Of a stretch of 51,385 nucleotides of DNA, positions 1 to 12,269 are shown piece by piece. Made by a program: the position numbers and the translations under genes. The notes beneath the pieces were generated by a model. It saw nothing but the letters and a program-made list of their open reading frames with translations. It was not told the DNA's origin and ran no database searches. Where the stretch lies: the NCBI GenBank assembly GCA_900088475.1, contig FLMG01001771.1, positions 43,247-94,631 of the forward strand. Direction: 5' to 3'. Source of the DNA: Hyphochytrium catenoides. Its lineage: Eukaryota > Sar > Hyphochytriomycetes > Hyphochytriales > Hyphochytriaceae. Within the stretch, counting starts at the first letter, position 1. Each line of letters opens with the position of its first letter.

Positions 1-128
1 GTTTAGGCTATTTGACGGCCTACAAGATAGCCCTTTCCGTTAAATGCTCGATCCCGTCTTCATCTACCTATCATGAGGGTTTCTGTTGGTACTCTATTGT
101 CCTCTATTAATCTAACTCTGCTTCCTAG

Positions 129-2203
129 AGTAAAATCGCGTACTTCACGTCGCGTGTTGGAGAGCTCGAAAGGGCTCTGCAGACGCAGCATGAAGCTGCT
201 TCAGAGAGGCTCAGGGAGGAGCAAGAAGGGATACGGTCAGGGGATGAGAAGCATGAAGCAGCGCGCAGAGCACTCGAAGGAGAGAACGCGGAGCTACAAC
301 GGGAGGTAAGCCAGAAAGAGGGCTTGATAGAGAGATAGGCCAAGGAATAGCAGTGGTCACTGCCTTCAAAAGCCTGCCGCAGAACTTTGTGCGTTAAGAA
401 AGAGGCTAGGAAGCTAAGTGGTCAACAAGACAAGTAAACCCTCTCTAGTGAGACGCCGGTTTCAGGACATACAGGCCAAGTGGAAAGACTTTGCCTTGTG
501 ACACCCGGTTTTTCGTCAATATCCTTCCTGCGTAGATCTCCTCACTGCGGAAGACCATTCAGCAGAAAATGACCTCTCACGAGGCAGCTGCTCAGAGGAT
601 GCGGAAGGAGATAGACCTCAGCACAAGCGACAAACGCAGGCTAGAGAGAGAGAAGGAAGTGCTGCACCAAAGGTTGAGCCACACGCAAGAACAGGTAAGC
701 GGTAAGAGCTAGAGCTCGGTCATTCAAGGATGTTAAATAGATCGGACCATGGCGATGACCCAAGCTTTAGAGGTATGGTTAATCCTCGACGAGACGTCTA
801 ATATGGTCACGCGTATAGTTGACGCAGCTCAAGAGCGACCACTCCTCCTTGAAGACAAAAGCCACTGATCTTGATCAGCAACTGTCTAATGCGAAAAAGA
901 GTCAAGGGTAAGTGGCGCTCTACATCTGCAACCTCTTCTCCTGCTCTCTCCATTACCTCCTCTGCATCTTCCGGTTTGTAGAGTACGTACCTCGTAACCC
1001 TCATATACTCTCGTGACTGTGTAATCCTTGACTCTTGTCTGAAAGATATCCTCTGCCACAGGGAGACAGAAGCCAAACTCAGGGCAGCAGAGCAGCAACT
1101 GGAGCAGTTGAGACTACGCTGTCAGTCCTCAAAAGACCAGCTTCAGCATGTTAAGCAAGGGTCAGAGAGCAACAGAGTTATGCATGAATCCATTATCCAA
1201 GAATTACAGGTTAGGGGCTGCTCTAGCCTTCTTTTACCCGCTACCAATTGTTTTCTTCATAACGCTTCTACCTCCCTCTGGTCATCTCATCGCATCGCGG
1301 TTCACTTTGTTCTTTCCCTGCCCATCTTCACCTCACGATAGCTAGTCCTCAACCGCTTGCTTGGCGTTTGTGTCCGTCAGGCTCACCTTACCCAACACCA
1401 GCAGCAGTCAGAGTTGCGTCAGGCTGCTGTGGACCAGCAGATGGAACAACAGAGACAAGAGGCGCAGGTCGTTTGCCTATCACCGGAGGGGTGGGCAACA
1501 TTATGGCAGCTGAAAGATAGATAGACAGATAGATAGATAGACAGAAACAGCCAGACTCTAGGGAGAGAGGGAACAGACACCACATCTGTAGGGAGCAAAG
1601 TGCAGTGGAAGGAATCCTTGGGACAGCACTTCCTCTCTTACTTTCGTATTCAACACGCAGGCACAACTAAACGCTGCGATCGAGAAAGTCTCGAGGTATA
1701 AGTCAAAGCTGCTGGCTCTGTACCAAAAGAACCAGAGAGTCAAGGAGCAGCTCGCCCAGTCTACAATTGTGAATCATTCGCTCAAGCAAAGCAGGCCCAG
1801 CTTGGATTTGGACGGAATAGCGCGGAAACTAGACCAGGTTGCTTTGTCCTTCCCACTGCCTTTCTTACCCCTGCGACACCTTTGATTACTAGCTGATTTC
1901 CCCTTTTCCTCTTCCCGATTTCATCCTTCTTCATCCTCCTGTCCGAGTTCATAACATATCAAGGGTATCTTGGCAGAAGTGTGTCCTTAGCTGGTGCCCC
2001 TCCTACATTCTCTATCACTAAGAATTGCTTTATTTTAGCTCAATGCAGACGGAAGCATATCCAATTTTTCTGTCCTCGATTCTCCCTCTCGACTGGGTAG
2101 TCCAAGTCGCTTTGGACTTGCGCCAGATAGCCTGCTTAGAAGCCCCAGAAGAGCCTCGGATCTTTATAGTTTGAGGACCCCAGAAGAACGGGAAGAAAAA
2201 TAA
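129..2203 (+). CDS. coiled-coil protein, 3' part (5' end outside window)
   Basis: Seven exons join in phase: 129-305, 536-694, 819-907, 1062-1209, 1381-1467, 1661-1837 and 2039-2203, ending in TAA. All introns are GT-AG. The first six exons encode an almost uninterrupted charged helix rich in Glu, Gln, Arg, Lys and Leu, for example ELERALQTQHEAASERL early on and RAAEQQLEQLRLR in the fourth exon; this is typical of long parallel coiled coils in cytoskeletal, centrosomal or Golgi proteins. The last exon changes to a Ser/Pro/Arg-rich tail with repeated SPSR/SPRR motifs that could be proline-directed phosphorylation sites. No motor, kinase or other catalytic domain is visible in this part, so the family cannot be named. 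The exon set is well supported by phase and composition; the product name is generic. Confidence 0.75.
1515..1545. repeat. short GATA-type microsatellite
   Basis: A run of imperfect GATA/GACA tetranucleotides lies inside an intron of the coiled-coil gene. It does not touch either splice site. Confidence 0.7.
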
Positions 2204-2799
2204 ATGGATGCGAGGAAATGCAGAACCTCCCAGAAGATAGAACCTAGGCTCGCCGAAGCTAAGCCTAAAGGATGCAGAGAGACGGCAGAAGCATTCCAAT
2301 GGGGAGAAGGCTAGTAGGCTGAGCCAAGAAGACGAACTGCGCTGCTAAGCTAAAAGACAGGTCCTGGGAACTGAGAAGAAGAATGTAGAGTACCTTTCAT
2401 AAAGGGGACAGCGAAAGGACATAAGAAGCGGTGCACGATAAAAGAGCAGTACACCAAGGAGACTGCCTAGAAAGGGCGAGAGTTGGGAGGCAGAATAAGG
2501 CTTGTAGCTTGTTATCACCGGTCGAGAGCTTAATATTTATACTCGTGAAGGAAGCTGCATCGTTGGTGATGCCTAAACTCCTTCCCGCTTTCGCAGAGCA
2601 GAGCAAGAACAAGCACGACGGAAGTGGCATGATGCTCGACTGATGAGACTCTTACTCCGCTCACTGCCATATTCCGCTTTTTCATACATATGCCTCTCCT
2701 TGTCACATTCTTAACAAAAGGACTCAGTGCGAATTTCTGGTCCGCTTCAGCGGCATCCTGTTCAAACCCTTGTTCGACCAGACCCTCTTCCGTCAGCTC
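2204..2799. other. intergenic, convergent gene ends
   Basis: This stretch lies between the stop of the coiled-coil gene (+) and the stop of TIM9 (-), so it should hold both 3' ends. I see no convincing coding exon, tRNA or repeat in it. Confidence 0.5.
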
Positions 2800-3060
2800 T
2801 TAACCTTGGTTCTCCTGCTGGTACTCTGCAAAGCGCACACCCACTCGCTGGGAATGCTTTAGAAACTTGTCAGCGCAGTGGCTGACGCAAGAATCCTCCT
2901 TGTCCTCCAGCTTCTTGGAGCGGAAGCTTTTGACGCATTCATCGAAGCACTTCTCGACAACACGATTGTACATGAGCAGAGAGTCCTTTATCTGCGCGGT
3001 CTCCAGATGCCGCATAAACTCGGCCTTCTGTTTATCGGGAAGCGATGCAACCATATTCAT
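2800..3060 (-). CDS. TIM9: mitochondrial intermembrane-space chaperone Tim9
   Basis: An intronless 86-residue protein with an ATG start at 3060. It carries the twin CX3C signature of small Tim proteins: Cys38-x3-Cys42, fifteen residues, then Cys58-x3-Cys62. These cysteines form two disulfides pinning a helical hairpin. Length and flanking helices (NRVVEKCFDEC, CVSHCADKF) fit Tim9 better than Tim8, Tim10 or Tim13. In the family, Tim9 assembles with Tim10 into a hexamer that carries hydrophobic carrier precursors across the intermembrane space to the TIM22 complex. There is no cleavable presequence, as expected for a Mia40 import substrate. It is one of the few genes here without introns, but its small size makes that unremarkable. 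Confidence 0.9.
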   Translation of the reverse strand: MNMVASLPDKQKAEFMRHLETAQIKDSLLMYNRVVEKCFDECVKSFRSKKLEDKEDSCVSHCADKFLKHSQRVGVRFAEYQQENQG

Positions 3061-4173
3061 CTTGCCTTAAGACGAAGAGGATTGACGAGAACGATCGTGC
3101 TTCCTGTCATGAAAAGAGAACAAGTAATAAGCCTTCGCTCATTGCTGTCCATCAATGAACAGCAGGGACTCAACTAGGCCCATAGAAGCTTACCTGGACT
3201 ACCGTCTGCCAACGAGAAGATGCTTCTAGCAAGGAAATGTGCCTTTCTGGACGCTCTGCTGTAGGTCTTAAGACACACTGATGGTCGAGTGAGAAGCTGT
3301 CGAGTCGAGAACTCAATAACCATCATCCGCAGACTCCGCAGACAGAACATAAAACCCGATTTCAGGAAAACCAATCATTAGAACCATCTGTTTCTAATAA
3401 GTGACAAGAAAGTACAATAGATTCTAAACCAAGCTCATCTAGACGTGTTTTATCAGGAACGACGAAGGCTTTAACTGTGATCAGAGAGACAGAGCGATCT
3501 GACGGATAGAGCTCCTCTTTTCGCCAAGTAGCTGTGTCTCTTCTTGGTCATTGAGTTTCTCTCCTGGTCCACAGAAATCTCGTGTCTCAATCTTCGCCGT
3601 TTGGGCCCCAAAAGGCGATAGATGTTGCCCATGCTATGCATTCTGGGAAACTTCGCTTGAGGCAAGCTGCAGAAGCTGCCTAAAGATAGGGAACTTCTGC
3701 ATTAGCAGGCCTTCTATCACCTGACTTCAGAGTGAGCTTCTACCTGCAGAAATACTTTTATAGAGTAGAACGTCTGCGAGAAGGCGGCTCCTTCTCGGAG
3801 CTCTGAAGAGCACCTTATTAGACTGCCCTTGAATTTTGCCTAAGCGCGAGTGAGATTGTCAATTGATGGCGTTCCTCCTCGCACTGAAATCCATAGAAAG
3901 ATCGACGGTTTGACGACAAAGCGGAGGGAAAAGAGCCGACTCAGGTGCTTACACATCATAAATAAAATACTAAATGTTAGTGTCGCTACCCTGGTCAGAC
4001 GCTCACTCTCTTCTTACATTCTCTCTCTTCCGAAGGGTCCGTGGTTAGCACTCCAGAAATTCTGAAGTAATATTGTCGCCTTCACCACCTATCTTCCTCA
4101 TAATCTGTCGTTCCGCTAATCTAATTTGCGCTGGCAGTTCATACCACTCCTGCGCCTCTCCACTGTCTTGGGC
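3061..4173. other. intergenic between TIM9 and calpain-7
   Basis: No gene was recognised. The stretch should contain the TIM9 promoter and the 3' end of the calpain gene. A perfect 8-bp inverted repeat with a 5-base loop (CGAGAAGG/CCTTCTCG, 3777-3797) is the only distinct structure seen. Confidence 0.4.
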
Positions 4174-7100
4174 TTAATTTACCTTCCTTACGCTCACAGG
4201 GCATGAGGAATAGATCAGCATCTCCAGTTCGCCCTCCTCCGGGTTAAATGTAGAGGGCAGCAAGCAATAGAGTCCGGGCTCTAGACTTACAGTCGGCGTC
4301 ACGACCCCCGACACAGTATTGACGTACACACCTTGATTTGATGTGCAGCCAGCGTATGCAGCGTTCGGGTTAGTGCTTGGGCTCAAGGAGCACCCCGCAG
4401 AGGTCTGATATAGGGAGATATTCATGGCTGGGTAAGGTTTCCCCGATAGCCAGCGCAGGCGGACGAAAAGAGCGCACCTAGAACAACGGGAGACAACAGA
4501 CAAAAACAAGAAAGGGATTCAAGGGTGAGTCAGGGCCACCAGGTCGAAAGGATCAATAGATGAAAGGGAGAACTGCTAAGCCAGAGGAAGACAAGTACTT
4601 CAGGAAGTCCATGGATTAGGCGAGCAGCCATAAGGAGAGTCAGCAGGGTGAACGCCAGCGTGCCAGCAGGCCGTGGAGAAAGCAGGGTTGTGGCACTCAC
4701 TTGCTGATCACTTCTAACAAATACTTAGGGTTCCTTCTATATTTGCCGTGGTTGTTGCAGCCCGCAGCTGTCCCTTCCGCGTGGCTCCAAGCTCCCTTCA
4801 CAGTCTGCTCTATCATCCCCTCGCCTTCAGGAGGGACAGGGCGTAGCTGATGGGGCTTAGAAGTGCAAACAGTGAGCTTGAAGTCGCCACAGCTACCTGC
4901 TCACGAACCGAATGGTGCAAAATGAAGGACGGAAACGCCAGAAAGCAGTATAAGGCCAAGGGTTAGAATAGGATCAGGGGTGCAAGGCTTAAGGATAGAA
5001 GAAATAAACCGGGTAGAGCCGCTGAAAAAGCTATAACAGCACCACAGAAGGCGCGGAGAATGGACATATAGCCATGAAATGGGTGAGGAAAACCTCTTTG
5101 AGTTTGCCTTTACTTGCAGAACAGTACCTTTCTCAAAAGTAGAAGGGATGATGCAATACACTCCCGGGGCCAGGGTATCCTTCTCTAAGTAGCAGAAGCC
5201 ACTGCGATAGTCCCCCGAAGATGTCTCCTCACCGCTCAGGGCAACTGAGGCGACCCTTCCACTGCTGCGCACCACCCGGACGTTGATCGGAAATTGAAGA
5301 GGGCCGTCTAAGAACACGAGGAGGGCCGTTTCTTGCTCCAGTGTAAGGAGCCACTGGGGATTGTGGAGGAAGCTAGGAAAACGGGGGTTGCCACCTACGC
5401 CAGAGGTCGGAATAACGAAGTAAAGAAAGCAAGGAAAAGAGCCCAAGAAAGAGGTATCAGCCATACGTTAGAGAATTGTCCCCGCATAACGGTCACCTAG
5501 ATGTAGCATAACTAAAGAGGGACTCTGTTACAAATATGGGCAGACCTAGCCAACTCTCCACAACAGTAACATAGAAGCGAGTAACATGTTCCTCAATGTG
5601 TTCGCCACGCACCAGCTGTCTTTTGGTCCCATGCCCCGCCGAGTGATGTCTTAAAGGGCAATCCTTCCTCTGTCTCTTTCATGGTAAACGGGCATGTGGA
5701 GAATATGTCAAGAGTGTAGTCTATTGGCCTGAGTTTCTCATACTGGGAAACCACCAACGAGTAACACGACACGCCAGGTGGGGGATCTATGCGCATCAAG
5801 ACGTGTGGGTTGTTGCTATAGACGCCACGAAGTAGAGCATCCTGAGGATAGATGACTCGCTTTCCTTCCCTCCCTACACAGCGATATAATGAGTTAAGGA
5901 AGAGAGCCTGGGAGTCAGAAAAACCGACACCAAGAGGAGGCGTAGGAATGAGCATATCCACGAAGAGGAAAAACAAACTCCTCCTACGGCTGAGCTAGAG
6001 GTTAGCATAAAACAGAATCCTAGGTGCGGGCTAGGAAGAAGGCACCACAGTGAGATTGGCAGCAGCAGGAAAGCAAGCCACATCCGTAAGAAAGTAAGGT
6101 GCAGAACGCATCAACTCCTTGGGGCGAATAGGGCTAGTCGTGATGTTACCTTTGTAGACGTGAAGCGTTAAAAAGTCTTGTTCTACCACTTGCTCCTTAC
6201 TGCACGTATGTCGGGTCAGTAGTGCCCACACTGAACCCCCGACTTCTGCTGCATCTCCCTTCTCCTCTGGTTTTACAGCGCTGTTCTTCTTTATCTCCTC
6301 AGCGTTAACAGTTAGAGTGTATTGAGGATTGTACGCGACAGTGTAGGCGTCGTTTTCCGGTCCAATAGTCACTGGCCAATGCCTGTGTATTACTGTGCGA
6401 AAGGGAAAGAGCTCTGGATTCCAGTTCATGAAAAGCCCACGGAAGTACCGCTTAACCGACTCAAAGTCAATCCAGAAGATGCCATTGTCATCTGTGAGGG
6501 CTAATTGCTGCGGAAGAAGCGTGAAGAGAGATTAGTGAGCGGTGCATGTCTGCCATCGTAGACAATTCAGCAGGTGCATCGAGGGATTCTTCAGTATCAG
6601 CGAATGAACCTAACAGTGTCCACTACAGTACACAGCATTGACCGCTACATTGAGAACTGTTGACAATTTGCTTACCGGATCATACTGAAGTTCCTGCAAG
6701 AGCTTTGGCGTCCAATTAGAGTAATCCGAAGCTGAGTATGGGCCTCGCCACCGGACCCGGCTCCAAGGATTCTTTACCTGTCCAAGCATCGAGCACTTTA
6801 GTCGGACCTACCAGACGGGACAAGCGAGTACTAGCACAGACGCACTCCAATTGGCTCTAATCACGACCAGCCCACAGTCATGCAAGGACGAGAGGCATGC
6901 GGTGCCCACCTGTAGTAGGCGCACGCCACAAGCTTCTCTAACATCCAGCACCGCGTAAGCGTGCGACTCCACAAGACCTAGCCTATGTGCCTAGAACAAA
7001 GCGGAATATAGCGGTGTAGAGAGAAAAGACTAGTTTAGTCAACTGCATGACGGAGGTAAGGCAACGCCCGGACAATTGACAGGCTCCACTGCGGAAATCG

Positions 7101-9865
7101 AAGCGACTTGATAGGAAGATGGAAAGTGAGATATCTACGACAGTCCAGTGAGATTACCCGTACAATTATACTCGCCCCAAGACACCAGTGACAAAGTAGT
7201 GACTGAGCTTACCTCTTCTCTCTCCATTTCACCCGTGGATATTGTGATCAAACAATCCCCGTACTTTGAAGCGGAGACCAGCCGTGCCCAAGTTCTCTCG
7301 TATTCCTTCTCCTCCGTACTCCCCGGCTCAAACTGCAGAGACTCTGGAATCCAGCCAGTCAAAGAGAACAGATCGATACCAGAATTGCTGCCTGGAAAGT
7401 CATAGCCGCCATGAACCTTCATGTATGCCTTTTCAATTATGGACACCTGACGAGGTCGCGTTAGTTCAAGAACCAAGTAAGACACAGAAGCAACGTGCCA
7501 CACTGGCCAACCTGGCAGGAAAGCTGTATCTGACAGTGGGATCACAAGCATTGGTGCAAAAATAAATTGACGAAAAGTTACTGCAGACATGAGGCATGTC
7601 TTGGTTCAGACTAGACGAATCGAGATGGGGAGCTTACCCAGAGTTCTCCTGAGACTGCTGAGTAGGAGCAAAGCAGCTTCAGGTCCTTGTCTACAGGTAA
7701 GAGGTCATCTACAATGACCTTCCTTGCTATCCCATTGATCCAAAGCTTCACCATGTACTTGCCACTCCTGACCATAAGGAGAAAAGCAGTCGTATTGTAT
7801 GAACAAATGCAGTTTTGAAGAACAAGGTAACCAAAAGAGTCGAGGATTGACGGTTGGTAGCTGAAGAGAGAATTGACTCCATCCCAGGAACAAGACGACG
7901 CGACAACGCTGCAAGAAGACAGGAAGGATGGATACAATTTGTGAGACTGCTTTTTGAGCTTCTTACGGATTGTAGAGTGGCTCCCCTTGGGCATTCTGGG
8001 GATAAATTATGTTCGTGATCAGTCGCTTCTTCCATTTCTGCTCATATGCGGCCGTAATGCAGAGGGATGCTACGAACGAGCAGTCCGTCACCAAATCCTA
8101 TATCCGAAGGAGGTTGGAAGGGTCAACTTAGAGCTAAGAGGATAGAAGGGAATGCAGTAAGATCACGCTTGGGAAAGGTAGCCACCTAGGAAGGACCGTA
8201 TGATGGAAACCGGAGGTGAGCTCTTTGTACCTGCGTGATTGAAAGGGCGGACACTTGCTTGATCATGCTAGGTGTCCCGTGATAAAACTGCGACGGGCGC
8301 ATCCAACTGAAGAACCTTTTCTGCTGCTTAGAGGACAGAGGTAGTACAGTGTCGTCCGTGTACGGCCGTGAGAAATTGAACACCTGCTCAATTTTGAAGA
8401 GGGCACACATTCAGGGATCCCAGCTAACAAGGGTCGTCAAAGGGTACGACGAGATGCAATACAATGAGTCACGCGGCCATGGCGTTAAGGCAAACTTTGA
8501 ATGAGAAAGTACTCTCACGTGCATAAGAAAACACCAGATAACAAATGGACAAGGAGTGACGGAAAGGAGAGATATAATGAGGAGCGGTAATTAAAGGGCA
8601 ATGACCTCGCTAGTCTCATCCGAGTCAAGCCAGGGCAAAAATATGCGACCGTTGATGGTAGAAGATCGCCGCAGGACGTCCAGCTCAGAATCCGAATACC
8701 TTTCCACCTTCTTTTCTGTGGATAAAGTTCTAGCTGATAGTCCTGCTGCTGGTATCACTGCACGGCTTGAATTAGGCGATGGGGCTGGTGCGGTCCTCAG
8801 GCTATTGATATGCTCAATACGGTCCAAGATGGTAACCACCTTCTCGGAAAGGGCCTTCTTTTCACTTTCATGCATGTCCCTCATGCAGGATATGAACCTA
8901 GCCGGAACGGGCCATAGGTAGATCACCACGGGTGAGAAGCCGGGATAGATTACTTAGATAGAATCAAAAGTAAGAAAGACCAGAGAGAAAGGTCGAGCTC
9001 GGAGAGTTCTGGGAAAGACGGGTTCAGACGCGATTCTGAACAAGCGAGAAGATGCCAGCAGGAAGCCAAGACATGCCAACCTGAAGTCTCATTCTCCTTT
9101 ACCTTTCAGCTGCGGCTGCATACGAAGCTTTTGAGTCTGCCCATCGGCCGTGGCTCTCGTCATCCTGTGCTTGCCTCAGCAGCTGTTCTGCCTCCTCCAG
9201 AGGCGTGAGGGGATACCTGGGCTGAGAAAGACTAGGAGCTTGGTCATCCAATCTCCCACCTTTGGTAGAAGGCGCTCGAGGAGGAAGACCAGGAGATGAG
9301 GAAGATATATCCAAGCCACAGAGCTCCAGGTCAGAACTGTCAGAGCCATCGCCGTCGAAGATATCGGTTAAGGAGAAATTCTTCCTGAGAACTATTGGCA
9401 TGCATGAGCCTCGATGTAAACGAGTATCAAGAGAGGAAGAACCGTTTTTGTTTATTATTGGAACCGCGGGCACTTTGTAAAGACGGGAGAGGGAATAAGC
9501 GTGTTCAAGTGGCCGAGAAGCCGACTGGAGACAATATGCAGACCTGAAGGGCAGCAGACAAAAGAATCTGAAGTGCACGCTTATGACGTACCATTTGCCA
9601 TCTGAACATTTCCGGGCCGATCAACCATCGCCTGCAATGCACCCATCCTCTGCCGGTATTCTTGTGCTCTGGCAAGTATTAGGGCTCGATCCCCTTCGTT
9701 CTTCACCAGTTGCGACGCAATGGCCTGCTCAAGCTTGGAGGCCGCGGCCCCATACAGGCTTATTGCTTCTCCAAAGTGCTGCTGGCAATCAGCTTCAACA
9801 GCCTTTTGGGCTAGCTGAAGCCCCTCGTGGGCAAGCGTGGGTCTAGGGGATGCTGGGGCATCCAT
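4174..9865 (-). CDS. CAPN7: calpain-7 (PalB/Rim13 type) cysteine protease
   Basis: Fourteen exons in phase (minus order): 9865-9592, 9472-9103, 8897-8606, 8383-8231, 8097-7967, 7767-7638, 7446-7213, 6990-6910, 6777-6676, 6507-6150, 5873-5613, 5394-5128, 4896-4701, 4477-4174; 3153 nt, 1050 residues. Two N-terminal MIT helical repeats are followed by a FLPW linker and the CysPc protease core. The triad is intact: Cys in DCSFVASL (exon 5), His in [10 protein letters not shown] (exon 8), Asn in KNPWSRVRW (exon 9). [10 protein letters not shown] is conserved. The C-terminus has C2-like (calpain domain III-type) units, with SLVVSQYEK and [12 protein letters not shown] closely matching animal calpain-7. 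The last two exons add a further unit ending in [10 protein letters not shown], so it is longer than the roughly 813-residue human protein. The family binds ESCRT-III through the MIT domains and acts in endosomal sorting, or in pH signalling in fungi. Confidence 0.93.
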
Positions 9866-11038
9866 TGGCTACCCGCTGCTCCGCTAGACCAGCCCAACGT
9901 TGGCCGAGAGTTTGGCTAGTTGCTTACAAACTTGAGGATTGGTCGAGTAGAAGCAAACAGGCATGCAAAAGACCCTAAGTGTCGCAGGGTCCGTCTCCTG
10001 CTGCACCATTTCCGCCCAAGTCAAATATTCCTCAGAAGGCAGCATTTGTAACTCTTCTTTCTGTCATCAAGCTTCACCGGCACGTGCAGGATCACTCTTC
10101 TTCTGCTCCTACTCCTCCGACCCTTTATCACCCGACACATCAAGATTACTCTGCTTGCTGCTGTCTGTAGCGACCCAGCTCTTCGCTGGTCGCAGCCTAC
10201 TGACATCTGGAGAGCCCTAAATGAGCGATAACCACGGTCCTTGGATCTCTGTCTGCAGTATCAGAATCCATTCCACTGTCCAACATTTTTCTGCATTTGT
10301 AGAGACAGCTCCCAATAAGCCTGCAAGAACCCACCATCAAACACACTCCTTACCCAGATGACACCCCACACTCAAAGTCTCATTATATTATGTAGCTAAA
10401 CAGTCTAACACAGCGTTATTCGTAAACTCTTGTACTCAAATGACGCTGTAAGTAAGAAGGGGAGAGGAGGCGGTTAGCGGCTCATTGAAGACTGAGGTTG
10501 GGCTGTTACAGATCTCGCGGATCGCCCATCACTGGCTGTCTCCTCACCCAGAGGAAACAAGAAAGAACAAGATTAGAGAGATGACGAAGAGTGAAGAAGG
10601 ACAGACAGCACATTGGTGGATGGAGAGAGGGGAAAGAAAGCGTAAGGAAGGGGATCGAGACAGAGGTGAGAGGTAGTTGAAAAGAGAGAGAGAGAGAGGG
10701 GTAACTATGGGAAGGACCAAGAGGAAGGAGAATGATGAGGAGTTGCTTCTTCCTCGCAAGTGAGTTGCACAGTAGCTGCGTTGCTGAGCGAAAGGCAACA
10801 GAAGAGTTGGGTCGTCGCTGCTGGTCTCCCAGAGATCGTATTGGCATTGCGAGACATCATATCTCCTGACTCTACCGCCGCGCCCGCGTCCGTAACCTAC
10901 CCTCGGCCACTCATCGGCTTGAAACGTAGCAAAGAACCAGGAGGTAATATAAAGTGAAGTCTAGCGAGGAGCTCACTGATTGTGAGGGGAAGGCTTGGCT
11001 TGCATTCTCTTTTGAGCGTTCTCTACCTTAGTGCAACC
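9866..11038. promoter_or_regulatory. divergent intergenic region, calpain-7 / ARL6
   Basis: The start codons of calpain-7 (minus, 9865) and ARL6 (plus, 11039) face away from each other across 1.17 kb, so both promoters should lie here. I see no reliable exon. A purine-rich stretch with a GA run occupies about 10610-10745. No TATA box or defined element can be asserted. Confidence 0.4.
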
Positions 11039-12120
11039 ATGGGTCTCTTTGAAATGCTCTCAGACGCTTTGGGCTTCAACAAGCGGAAAGCCAGGATCCT
11101 GATCGTTGGTCTAGATAATAGCGGAAAGACCACGATCATCAACCATCTGAAGCCTAACAAGGGACTCACTCATGAGGTGGTCCCAACTATCGGCTTTCAG
11201 GTGGACGAGTTCTCCAAAAAGAATGTAAACTTCACCGTCATTGACATGTCAGGACAGGTACGAGGCAGGGACCAAGGCTAGCATGGTTGATTGCCATCAG
11301 ATATGTGAAGGGGAGAGTGTTGACATGTGCGTCCTTCTAATGATGCTTTTCTTTCCTTACTATCAGAGCAATTACCGCGCTCTTTGGGAGAAGTATTATA
11401 AAGAAGTTGAGGTAAGGACACTCCCACGTAGGACAAAGAACACTTGATAGGGTCAAATCACGAAGTAGCGGGACAGAAGGGAAGATATATGTGAGTAGTG
11501 GATGAAAGGGAGATTCCATAGCACGGATGGTCGAACAATAAAGAGAGAGACAGTATGGAGAGACGAAGGTCAAGAGACACCAGGGAAGGCAATCGCCAAC
11601 AGTTGGCGATTAATACTTTCTCACTTTCCTATGATGTAGGCTATTATTTACGTAGTGGATAGTACAGACAAAGTCCGCATCTGTGTAGTCAAAGACGAAC
11701 TGGAGGAGCTTCTCCACCATAAAGACTTGGGGCGCTCTCTTCCCGTCCTTTTCTATGCGAACAAGGTCAGACTTTTGGCCATCAGGATGCTTCTTTCGGT
11801 AAACATTCTCGTTCTCATGGCTAAGCCTTAACGTTTACATTGCAGATGGACCTTCCTCATGGACTCTCTCCCGTCGAAATCGTGCAACTCCTGGGCCTAG
11901 ACAAGTTAAAGGAGAAGCCCTGGCATATCACGTAAGTCCGATTGATAGCTGGTTGTGACTCGCTTCTTTAAGTGTAACGCTGTGCGCTATCAACTTCACC
12001 TGGTTTCGGGATTGTCTCTCACTGTTTCTCTTCAGTGCGAGCAACGCCCTCACTGGAAGCGGTATCGATGATGGCATTGACTGGCTGGCAGATAACCTCA
12101 AGAAGAATAACAAGAAGTAA
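11039..12120 (+). CDS. ARL6: Arf-like GTPase ARL6 (BBS3)
   Basis: Five exons in phase: 11039-11257, 11367-11411, 11640-11765, 11846-11931, 12036-12120; 186 residues, the same length as human ARL6. The start MGLFEML has the Gly2 used for N-myristoylation or insertion of the amphipathic helix. The P-loop is GLDNSGKTT, switch II begins DMSGQ, and the guanine-specificity motifs are NKMD and the TASNALTG segment. NHLKPNK after the P-loop and LWEKYYKEVE match the ARL6 subfamily rather than ARF1 or SAR1. In the family, GTP-bound ARL6 recruits the BBSome coat for membrane-protein traffic to and from cilia. Its presence is good evidence that the organism makes, or recently made, a flagellum. The stop is only 149 bases from the convergent EMC7 stop. 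Confidence 0.93.
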
Positions 12121-12269
12121 TTGCTTCGAGCCCAAATAGCAAAGCGAACAATAGAATTATTGAATCAGGGGCGTTGGCCTGATGTATAGTGTCATACCAG
12201 TTGCGGAGGGGAAAGATATAGGACATTTCAGGTTATCCTGCCTTATTCAAAAGGGAAGCTAACGAAAAC

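Noticed and set aside
3777-3797. Perfect 8-bp hairpin between TIM9 and calpain-7
   Set aside because: Too small and isolated to call a regulatory RNA or terminator in a eukaryote.
11039-12120. Alternative reading of this gene as SAR1 or ARF1
   Set aside because: The NHLKPNK, LWEKYYKEVE and KEKPWHIT segments and the 186-residue length fit ARL6 specifically.
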